Below, one piece after another: positions 57,861 through 64,000 of a stretch of DNA of 64,000 nucleotides. Numbering within the stretch: position 1 is the first letter of the stretch; the number at the start of each line of letters is the position of its first letter. Below the pieces are notes generated by a model. The model was not told the DNA's origin. It did not search any database and saw nothing but the letters and a program-made list of their open reading frames with translations. Source of the DNA: an uncultured Synechococcus sp. (GTDB lineage: Bacteria; Cyanobacteriota; Cyanobacteriia; PCC-6307; Cyanobiaceae); the NCBI GenBank assembly GCA_913057985.1, contig CAJXPL010000008.1:24338-88337 (forward strand), in the 5' to 3' direction. Both the position numbers and the translations under genes were made by a program.

Positions 57861-57898
57861 AAAACGTCTGGCCTGTTGAGGTCAGGCGTTTTTTTTGT
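57861..57898 (+). terminator. Rho-independent terminator
   Basis: ACGTCTGGCC, loop TGTTGA and GGTCAGGCGT form a 10-bp stem with two G-U pairs, followed directly by nine T. It ends the transcript of the small exported protein before pepN. Confidence 0.9.
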
Positions 57899-58011
57899 GT
57901 CTGTTCCTCTGCTCTGATGCCGTTGCTTGCCTCATGGCCGGCGCCTTGGCTGAAACGTCTCGGTTTTGAGGTCCGTCCGTCAGGATCACTCCGTGCTCGC
58001 GTCGTTAGGCC

Positions 58012-60615
58012 ATGACTGCTGCTGCTTCGATTCGTCTGGCGGACTCCACGCCATGGGCGTTTGAGCTCCCCGCCATCGCCCTGCACGTGAACATCCAGAG
58101 CGACCATGTCGTTGTGGCATCCAGGCTCAGCCTTAATCCGCGCCGGTCCGGAGAGCCTCTGGTGCTGTGCGGCGTCGATCTGGCCATCGAATCCCTGGTG
58201 ATCGACCAGGTGCCTTTGTCGCCAGAGGAGTACAGCTTCACCGACGGACGTCTCACCATTCCCAACGTGCCGGGCCAGCCGTTTGTGCTCGAGACCCGTT
58301 GCCGCCTGGATCCCTACTCCAACAGCTCGCTCGAAGGCTTGTACGCCAGTGGTGGTCTGCTGAGCACCCAGTGCGAGGCCGAGGGATTCCGGCGCATCAG
58401 CCTTCATCCCGATCGTCCGGATGTGCTGAGCCGATGGCAGGTGCGAATTGAGGCCAGTCGCAGCAGCTGCCCTGTGCTGCTGAGCAATGGCAATGCGGTT
58501 CAGGAGGAGTCCGTCGGCGCTGATCGTCATGCGGTCACGTGGGATGACCCCTTCCCCAAGCCCTCCTATTTGTTCGCCCTGGTGGCCGGGGACCTCAGAG
58601 AGATTCGTGATCACTACACAACGGCTTCGGGCCGGCAAGTCACCCTGCGATTGCATGTGGAGGAGGGGGATGAACCCTTCACGGCCCACGCCATGGCTTC
58701 ATTAAAGCGATCCATGCAGTGGGATGAATCGGTTTACAACCTTGAATACGACCTTGATGAATACAACATCGTTGCCGTCCGTCACTTCAACATGGGCGCG
58801 ATGGAGAACAAGAGTCTGAATATTTTCAACTCAAAGCTTGTTCTGGCTGATGCGGAAACAGCCACTGATGCTGAGCTTGAACGCATCGAAAGTGTGATTG
58901 CCCATGAATACTTTCACAACTGGAGTGGAAATCGCATCACCTGCCGGGATTGGTTCCAGCTGTCGCTCAAAGAAGGCCTGACGGTTTTCCGTGATCAATG
59001 CTTCACCGCAGATCTGCATTCGGAGGCGGTGAAGCGCATTGAGGATGTGGCGATGTTGCGCAACACCCAATTTCGTGAGGACGCTGGCCCCACGGCGCAC
59101 CCGGTAAAGCCAGCGGAATACCAGGCGATCGATAACTTCTACACAACAACCATCTATGAAAAAGGTGCGGAATTGATCCGCATGCTGCGCACCCTGCTGG
59201 GACCCGAGCGGTTCATGAAGGGAATGGAGGTTTACGTGCAACGTTTCGATGGCACGGCCGCCACGACGGAAGACTTTGTTCAGGCGATCGCTGATGGCGC
59301 CACCAGCCAGGGCGAGCCACTGGGCTTTGATCTGGATCGCTTCAAGCGCTGGTATCACCAGGCAGGAACCCCGGAACTCAGCATTGATCGGCAGTGGAAC
59401 CCCGAATCGGGTGAGCTCACGGTGGACTTGCACCAGGCGACGCCTCCGACGCCGGGGCAGGCGGACAAACAGCCCCTGGTGCTGCCGGTTGCTATGGCCC
59501 TGGTGGGGAAGCAAGGCCGTGTTGGTGAGGAGCAGCTGCTGGTGATGGAGGCTGAGCGCGCCAGCATCACCCTGCAGGGCCAGCCCGGCGACACCCCCCC
59601 TGCCCTTTCGATGCTGCGCCGCTTCTCGGCGCCGGTGCACGTGCGTCTCGAGCAGCCGCTGGAGGAGTGCCTGCAGCTGTTGGCGTCTGATGATGACCCG
59701 TTCTGCCGCTGGGATGCGGCCCAGCGCCTGGCACGCCAGGTGCTGTTGGCGCGGGCTGACAACCAGCCGAAGCCTGCCGTGGAAGCGGCGCTGATCCAGG
59801 CCCTCGATCAGCGGATCTGCGCCTACGACGGTGGTGATGGCATGGATCTGGCGGCGCTGCTGGCGCTGCCCGGCATGGCGGAACTGGAGGCGTTGCAATC
59901 CCCGGTGGATCCGCTGGCGCTGGATCAAGCCTTCCGGGCATGGACCCAGGAGATGGGCGTTCAATTGCAGACGTCCCTGCGTCGCCTGCTGGAGTTGGCC
60001 CGGGCTGACTGGACCCTGGCTTGGCCGGCTGGTCAGGGCGGCCGTGCCCTCACGGCATTGGCCTGGCGCTGGCTTGCTGCAGCGGGCCACACCACGGTTC
60101 AGGCGGAAGCGTTGGCAGCGGTTTCTGGCCCTTCGATGACCCTGGCGCGGGGAGCGCTGCGGGCGTTGCTGCCGCTTGAGCGTGCTGAGCGTGAGCAGGC
60201 GATGGCGCTGTTTTACGAGCGTTGGCAAGACAAGCCCGTGATCCTTGACGCATGGTTTGCCATGGAAGCATCGGCCCCCAGGTCCAACGCTCTGGAGCGG
60301 GTGCAGCAGCTTTTGGAGCATCCGCGTTTCGACCCCCTTGCGCCCAATTCCCTCCGCGCCGTACTTGGTGGATTCACCGCCAATGTGCAGGCGTTCCATG
60401 CCATCGACGGCAGTGGTTACCGATTCATGGCGGAGCAGATTGCAGCGGTCGATTCCCGCAATCCGATCACCGCATCACGGATGGCCAAGGTGTTCAGTCG
60501 CTGCGCCAGTTACGGACCTGAGCGCCAAAAGGTCATGCGCGAGGCCATCGAACAGCTGGCGTCCAAGCCGCTGTCGGCGAACACGGCCGAGGTGGTGCAG
60601 CTGCTTACGACGTGA
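58012..60615 (+). CDS. pepN: Aminopeptidase N
   Basis: An 867-residue M1 zinc metallopeptidase that removes N-terminal residues from peptides. The exopeptidase signature is FNMGAMENKSLN (about 260-271), and the zinc site is VIAHEYFHNWSGNRIT (HEYFH at about 300-304), with the third ligand Glu in LSLKEGLTVFRDQ. The C-terminal helical region follows. Length fits E. coli PepN. Confidence 0.97.
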   Translation: MTAAASIRLADSTPWAFELPAIALHVNIQSDHVVVASRLSLNPRRSGEPLVLCGVDLAIESLVIDQVPLSPEEYSFTDGRLTIPNVPGQPFVLETRCRLDPYSNSSLEGLYASGGLLSTQCEAEGFRRISLHPDRPDVLSRWQVRIEASRSSCPVLLSNGNAVQEESVGADRHAVTWDDPFPKPSYLFALVAGDLREIRDHYTTASGRQVTLRLHVEEGDEPFTAHAMASLKRSMQWDESVYNLEYDLDEYNIVAVRHFNMGAMENKSLNIFNSKLVLADAETATDAELERIESVIAHEYFHNWSGNRITCRDWFQLSLKEGLTVFRDQCFTADLHSEAVKRIEDVAMLRNTQFREDAGPTAHPVKPAEYQAIDNFYTTTIYEKGAELIRMLRTLLGPERFMKGMEVYVQRFDGTAATTEDFVQAIADGATSQGEPLGFDLDRFKRWYHQAGTPELSIDRQWNPESGELTVDLHQATPPTPGQADKQPLVLPVAMALVGKQGRVGEEQLLVMEAERASITLQGQPGDTPPALSMLRRFSAPVHVRLEQPLEECLQLLASDDDPFCRWDAAQRLARQVLLARADNQPKPAVEAALIQALDQRICAYDGGDGMDLAALLALPGMAELEALQSPVDPLALDQAFRAWTQEMGVQLQTSLRRLLELARADWTLAWPAGQGGRALTALAWRWLAAAGHTTVQAEALAAVSGPSMTLARGALRALLPLERAEREQAMALFYERWQDKPVILDAWFAMEASAPRSNALERVQQLLEHPRFDPLAPNSLRAVLGGFTANVQAFHAIDGSGYRFMAEQIAAVDSRNPITASRMAKVFSRCASYGPERQKVMREAIEQLASKPLSANTAEVVQLLTT

Positions 60616-60814
60616 TCACCACCAACACGATCACCGCCACCAGCAGGATCACTAACCAGAGCTTTCCGTTGTTTCGTCGGGTGCTCCGGGGCGTTGCACG
60701 GATAGCTCGGCTTCCAGCTGGAGTGCCGCAGTCTTGACAGACCAGCCGACCGGCCATGGATCGGTCGGAACGAAACCGGCGGCTTCCGCAGTTCTGGCAG
60801 ACGGTGACGGCCAA
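60605..60814 (-). CDS. Small zinc-ribbon protein with C-terminal membrane helix
   Basis: A 69-residue protein: a zinc ribbon (CQNCG...CQDCG, about residues 6-30), a basic linker and one membrane helix (LWLVILLVAVIVLVVI) that would tail-anchor it. Its stop overlaps the convergent pepN end by 11 bases. The function is unknown. Confidence 0.75.
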   Translation of the reverse strand: MAVTVCQNCGSRRFRSDRSMAGRLVCQDCGTPAGSRAIRATPRSTRRNNGKLWLVILLVAVIVLVVITS

Positions 60815-60878
60815 GGTCTCTCGATCAGCGCTTCACCAGCTTGCCTGGCGTGAGCCAGTGAGACATACAGCCAGCCAG

Positions 60879-61148
60879 TCAGTCCCGTTGCCAGCCATCG
60901 CAGCCGGCTTTGGCGCGTTGGCGCTTGGTGCGCCGGTAGCTCTCGTTCTGTTCGGCCAGAGCATCACTTGCCGCAGCGACAGCCGTGCTGTCCTTTCCTT
61001 CCGCAATGATCAAACGGTTGATGGCCATGGCGTTGCCCAGGCGATTCAGAACCTGATCGATCAGGCGACACTGATCAAATTCGGCGCGCCCCGCAGCCGG
61101 GATCCCCAACAGGATCAGGCTCCAACACGCAGCACACCAGGCTTTCAT
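60879..61148 (-). CDS. Small exported hypothetical protein
   Basis: An 89-residue protein with a signal peptide (WCAACWSLILLGIPAAGRA) and a short helical, charged mature part with two Cys (DQCRLID, KAGCDGW). No family is recognised. Another small exported protein gene lies eight bases upstream on the same strand. Confidence 0.6.
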   Translation of the reverse strand: MKAWCAACWSLILLGIPAAGRAEFDQCRLIDQVLNRLGNAMAINRLIIAEGKDSTAVAAASDALAEQNESYRRTKRQRAKAGCDGWQRD

Positions 61149-61156
61149 CGATCAGC

Positions 61157-61375
61157 TCAGGGGCTGTAAGTGATGCTGCACTGATAGCGGCTGCTGGCTC
61201 CCACATCAATGCTTTTGCAGGTGGTGTTGGTGATCGTTGCCCCTTTCGGGATCACCCGCATCGCCTCAGCGGTGGCGAACTGCTCGGACGGCCCTTGGGC
61301 TGTGGCCCGCTTGCCACCTGCAAGAGCCACGGATCCCAGAAGGAGGCTGGCCATCAACAGCGCCGCGTTTCGCAT
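61157..61375 (-). CDS. Small exported hypothetical protein
   Basis: From the ATG at 61375 the product has 72 residues: signal peptide (NAALLMASLLLGSVALAGG), then EAMRVIPKGATITNTTCKSIDVG and a C-terminal YQCSITYSP, with two Cys. No family is recognised. Confidence 0.6.
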   Translation of the reverse strand: MRNAALLMASLLLGSVALAGGKRATAQGPSEQFATAEAMRVIPKGATITNTTCKSIDVGASSRYQCSITYSP

Positions 61376-61462
61376 CGTTAGGGCCCGAAGGGGGTGCTTC
61401 TCCTTTCGGTTTACACAGAACGCTTCCATGTGACAGCGACAGTGTTCAGCAGCTGGTCCCGT

Positions 61463-61699
61463 TCAGCAGCCACCCCGGCACCAGCGTTGGCGTTGCGGCC
61501 TTGGTTCAGCGTCGGGTTTGCTGGCTGGAGTCGGACCAGGGATTGGAGGTGGCGGCAACAACGCTGCGGGCTGAACGGGAAGACGTCGCGACCCCCATGC
61601 GGCATTGAAGGGAACCACCACGAGGGGGATCGGTTCCGCACTCTTTGCCGGCCAGGCCAAAGCACTGGACGCGATCAGGACTGTGATCAGAAGTCTCAT
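61463..61699 (-). CDS. Possible small exported Pro-rich protein
   Basis: From the ATG at 61699 the product has 78 residues with a clear signal peptide (RLLITVLIASSALAWPAKSA) followed by a Pro-rich, low-complexity tail (LLPPPPIPGPTP) ending in WCRGGC. It could be a genuine small secreted protein; the low complexity keeps confidence modest. Confidence 0.45.
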   Translation of the reverse strand: MRLLITVLIASSALAWPAKSAEPIPLVVVPFNAAWGSRRLPVQPAALLPPPPIPGPTPASKPDAEPRPQRQRWCRGGC

Positions 61700-61748
61700 C
61701 GCGCCATTGTGCCGATTCTGCAGCGTTATGCCGTCAAGTCGGCTGCAG

Positions 61749-62123
61749 TCAGGTTTGCGGATTGCTGCAGCGTTGGCATGCAGCAATCCTGTCTTTGTGG
61801 TGTTGCGGCAGCGTCAGCCGGAATGGGTCCACATCAAATTCGTAGCCGCAGGAGCAGCGAGCATGGAATTTCAGTTTTTTCGCTTTTTTGAGTCGCTTTA
61901 ACAGGGTGATGTTGCCAAAAACTTGCTCTGGCTTGAAGCGCTCCAGCTTCGTGCGTTCCTCCGGGGCATGCTTGACCCGGGCCTTGTGCAGGGCGTTGCG
62001 CACGGAGTTTTCACTGCCTTTGCCCAGGATCTTGGGGATCTGGAGGATCGATCGCCCTTCCTGCAGATAGAGACGCTTGATCTCCTCAATCTCGGCACTT
62101 GTGAAGCCAGATTTCTTGCCCAC
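61749..62123 (-). CDS. Helix-turn-helix protein with a C-terminal zinc-finger-like motif
   Basis: A 124-residue basic protein. Residues about 8-48 form a homeodomain-like HTH (EEIKRLYLQEGRSILQIPKIL). The second half, FGNITLLKRL...KFHARCSCGYEFDVDPFRL...CQRCS, has the CxC and CxxC spacing and FGxxTxL opening seen in the DNA-binding zinc segment of some phage and homing-endonuclease proteins. No nuclease core is present. It is likely DNA-binding. Confidence 0.65.
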   Translation of the reverse strand: MGKKSGFTSAEIEEIKRLYLQEGRSILQIPKILGKGSENSVRNALHKARVKHAPEERTKLERFKPEQVFGNITLLKRLKKAKKLKFHARCSCGYEFDVDPFRLTLPQHHKDRIAACQRCSNPQT

Positions 62124-62207
62124 CTGCCTCCTTCCTCTGGTTTGAGTCTCTCAGGCGGCGCTCAAGCGCCATCCACGTTCTCGGCTGTGGAATGTCAGCC
62201 TGTCGGG

Positions 62208-62933
62208 ATGATTCCCTTAGAACCACTGCTGCAACGGCTGGCCGGAGTTGCCGGCATGGAAAGCGGCTGCAAGCGCCTTGTTGTTGTGTTGGGTCAGTTG
62301 GGGGATTTCGACTCGATCGAATACGCCCAGGCGCTGGTGCCAAGGCTTCCCCAGTTGGCAGCAGCAGGGGTCAAGGTTCAGCTGTTCGGCATTGGCAACG
62401 CCGCCAGCGCTGAGCGCTTCGCTGCTTTCACTGTGTTTCCCCTGCAGCAGCTGATTGCTGATCCATCACCGCTGTTGCATCAGGCCCTGGGGTTGGAGGC
62501 CGGCTTGAAGCTTCCCGGTGGTCCCTGGCCTGGTTTTCTGCTGATGTGCGCTGGTGTGGGTTCGCCGGGCACCCTGCGCGAGGTGCTGCGCGGCTACACC
62601 GGAGATCGCTCCGCTGCCCAGATCTTCGACGACGAGGAGTGGGTTGAAGCCTTTCCTCTGCCGCGCTTCCGGGGTGCTCTGTTTCGCCGAGCCGGTGGTG
62701 CCGGGTTCCAGCGACCGTTCGAGCTCGCCACCAAGCGTCTGCGCAACATGAATGAAGTGCTCCGCAACTGGCGCACGTATGTGCCCTGTGACGACCACAT
62801 CACCCAGCGCGGCGCCACTGTGCTGCTCGATGCCGATGACAGCGTGATCTACTGCCACCGCGATCAAAGCCTGCTCGGCTACTCCGCCACCATGGAACGC
62901 CCCTTGGCATTTCTGGACGAGGTTCTGTCTTAG
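62208..62933 (+). CDS. PRXL2/AhpC-TSA-like protein
   Basis: From the ATG at 62208 the product has about 241 residues. KRLVVVLGQLGDFDSIEYAQALVPRLPQLAAAGVKVQLFGIG has the thioredoxin-fold layout of the peroxiredoxin-like 2 family, but the usual CxxC is absent at the expected place. FRGALFRRAG and GGVSC-free C-terminus match cyanobacterial homologues. It may be redox-inactive. The frame continues upstream past 62208 without family resemblance. Confidence 0.65.
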   Translation: MIPLEPLLQRLAGVAGMESGCKRLVVVLGQLGDFDSIEYAQALVPRLPQLAAAGVKVQLFGIGNAASAERFAAFTVFPLQQLIADPSPLLHQALGLEAGLKLPGGPWPGFLLMCAGVGSPGTLREVLRGYTGDRSAAQIFDDEEWVEAFPLPRFRGALFRRAGGAGFQRPFELATKRLRNMNEVLRNWRTYVPCDDHITQRGATVLLDADDSVIYCHRDQSLLGYSATMERPLAFLDEVLS

Positions 62934-62997
62934 GGCTGAGCTCAATCGGCTGTCTTCAACTGTCCCGTTTTCAACTGGGTGTTTCAACTGGCTGTCT

Positions 62998-63537
62998 TCA
63001 ATGAGTGGTGGGCTCGCAATACACCGCCAGGGCCGCCACCAAGCCGCCGATGAAGCCTGCGCTGTGGCCGATCCAGCTGACGCCTGCCGGCGAAACACCA
63101 GGAATCAGAGCGATCAGGGCTGAGCCGTAGAGCCAGAACGCCACAAGCCCGAGCACGATCGAGAGGATGCGACGTTCCAGCCAACCGATCAGCAGCAAGT
63201 AGCCCAGCAGTCCGTACACCACGCCCGAGAGTCCATGGCTGCGGGAAGGCCAGAACAGGGCCACGGGAATGTTGATCACCAGCACCGACAGCCAGACGCT
63301 CAGGTAATCGCGCATCCCCCGGCTGAGCACCAGCCAGCTCAGGGGCAGAAACGCCAGGCTGTTGGAGATCAGATGCCCGAAGCCGGCATGGCTGAACGGG
63401 GCGGTCAGGACACCCCACCAGGGTTGATCCGGGCCCATCGGCAGGTTCCACTGCCCCGCAAAGAGCAGCTGGTCGATCAGCTCCTGCCCCCAGGCCAAGG
63501 CCAGGATCAGCAGGGGAAGCAGCAGTCGAGCGCGCAT
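62998..63537 (-). CDS. Rhomboid family intramembrane serine protease
   Basis: A 179-residue protein with six membrane helices. The motifs HAGFGHLISNSLAFL (about 50-64), SHGLSGVVYGLLGY (catalytic Ser in GLSG, about 104) and HSAGFIGG (catalytic His, about 160) are complete. It cleaves membrane-spanning substrates within the lipid bilayer; the substrate is unknown. Confidence 0.92.
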   Translation of the reverse strand: MRARLLLPLLILALAWGQELIDQLLFAGQWNLPMGPDQPWWGVLTAPFSHAGFGHLISNSLAFLPLSWLVLSRGMRDYLSVWLSVLVINIPVALFWPSRSHGLSGVVYGLLGYLLLIGWLERRILSIVLGLVAFWLYGSALIALIPGVSPAGVSWIGHSAGFIGGLVAALAVYCEPTTH

Positions 63538-63581
63538 CGTCTTGCGCCAATGACCACAATGATGGCGCGGACGCTCAACGG

Positions 63582-64000
63582 ATGATCAGAAGCGACGTCG
63601 ACGTTCTGGTGATCGGCAGCGGCATCGGTGGACTGTGTGCCGCAGGGTTGTGTGCCCGCGCCGGCCGCGAGGTGCTGGTGCTGGAGGCCCACCACCAACC
63701 CGGTGGAGCCGCCCATGGCTTTCAACGCCAGGGATATCACTTTGAGTCCGGTCCATCCCTGTGGAGTGGTCTGGGGCGCTGGCCCAGCAGCAATCCATTG
63801 GCTCAGGTGTTGCGTGCCCTGGGGCAGACCCTGGAGGTGATCCCCTATCGCACTTGGGATGTGCTGTTGCCGGAAGGGGATTTGCGCATCGCCGTGGGCC
63901 ATGACGATTTCGAAGCGGTGGTTCGCGGTTTGCGTGGCCCCGCAGTGGCCGCCGAATGGCGGCGATTTGTGGATGCGCTGCAACCGATTGCCGCCGCCGC
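63582..64000 (+). CDS. FAD-dependent oxidoreductase, CrtISO-like, N-terminal part
   Basis: The first 139 residues of a gene that runs off the window: MIRSDVDVLVIGSGIGGLCAA (FAD GxGxxG), VLVLEAHHQPGGAAHGFQRQG and HFESGPSLWSG. The pattern matches phytoene desaturase/carotenoid isomerase relatives. The exact substrate needs the missing part. It is divergent from the rhomboid gene. Confidence 0.8.
   Translation, partial: MIRSDVDVLVIGSGIGGLCAAGLCARAGREVLVLEAHHQPGGAAHGFQRQGYHFESGPSLWSGLGRWPSSNPLAQVLRALGQTLEVIPYRTWDVLLPEGDLRIAVGHDDFEAVVRGLRGPAVAAEWRRFVDALQPIAAA

Noticed and set aside
58831..60399. 522-codon antisense frame opposite pepN
   Set aside because: Same reason as the gyrA antisense frame; no motif and pepN is certain.

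Overview
The window looks like a chromosome segment of a marine picocyanobacterium, most likely a GC-rich marine Synechococcus. The evidence is gene content: the magnesium chelatase ATPase (chlI), petG, cytochrome cM, a ferredoxin-NADP reductase with a phycobilisome-linker-like N-terminus (petH), a CrtL-type lycopene cyclase, GGPP synthase, the clock output kinase SasA, a CAAD-domain protein, a DUF3370 protein, a Nif11 protein, and the small RNA Yfr1 between a guaB-family gene and trxA. No species name can be given from the sequence alone.

Layout. Positions 1-2347 are visibly AT-rich and unlike the rest. They hold the start of a family 2 glycosyltransferase and a sulfotransferase-like protein with a five-unit 33-bp repeat, and look like the edge of a surface-glycan island. 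An IS5-type insertion sequence (2348-3569) lies at the boundary; its transposase appears to have lost the first catalytic aspartate. From 3.6 kb on the DNA is GC-rich and gene-dense. 3.6-18.9 kb carries cysS, polA, an efflux adaptor, ychF, a second sulfotransferase, an MFS transporter, a DUF1400 hydrolase, a peptide-type ABC permease and binding protein, and homoserine dehydrogenase. 19.0-29.4 kb, mostly on the minus strand, carries sufE, 5-FTHF cyclo-ligase, ruvC, chlI, DUF3370, a beta-lactamase-fold protein, a trmJ-like methyltransferase, cytM, petG (plus strand), rsmD, hisH, trxA, Yfr1, guaB3 and the CAAD protein.

29.4-47.3 kb carries gyrA, crtL, a GH57 branching-enzyme-like protein, leuA, a sugar ABC permease, several small conserved proteins (including Nif11, a thiamine-binding-type protein and an HExxH protein), an RluA-type pseudouridine synthase, a 7TM-HD phosphohydrolase, folD, a putative 2OG-Fe(II) oxygenase, GGPP synthase, a PAP2-like membrane protein and a RecD-like helicase. 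47.3-55.4 kb carries a GAP-family membrane protein, acyP, cobB, opcA, zwf, petH with a clear terminator, a SRPBCC protein and tRNA-Glu. 55.4-64 kb carries sasA, a putative lyase-like protein, a small secreted protein, pepN, a run of very small secreted or membrane proteins, a helix-turn-helix/zinc protein, a PRXL2-like protein, a rhomboid protease and the start of a CrtISO-like oxidoreductase.

How the genes work together. opcA and zwf form the entry module of the oxidative pentose phosphate pathway, next to petH, so NADPH supply by dark carbon oxidation and by photosynthetic electron flow sit side by side. GGPP synthase and crtL (and the partial gene at the right edge) serve carotenoid and chlorophyll side-chain synthesis, chlI serves chlorophyll synthesis, and petG and cytM serve electron transport. 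Most other genes are housekeeping. The accessory interest is in the left island, the second sulfotransferase, and the small-protein cluster at 60.6-62.1 kb. No CRISPR array, prophage or complete unknown multi-gene system was found.
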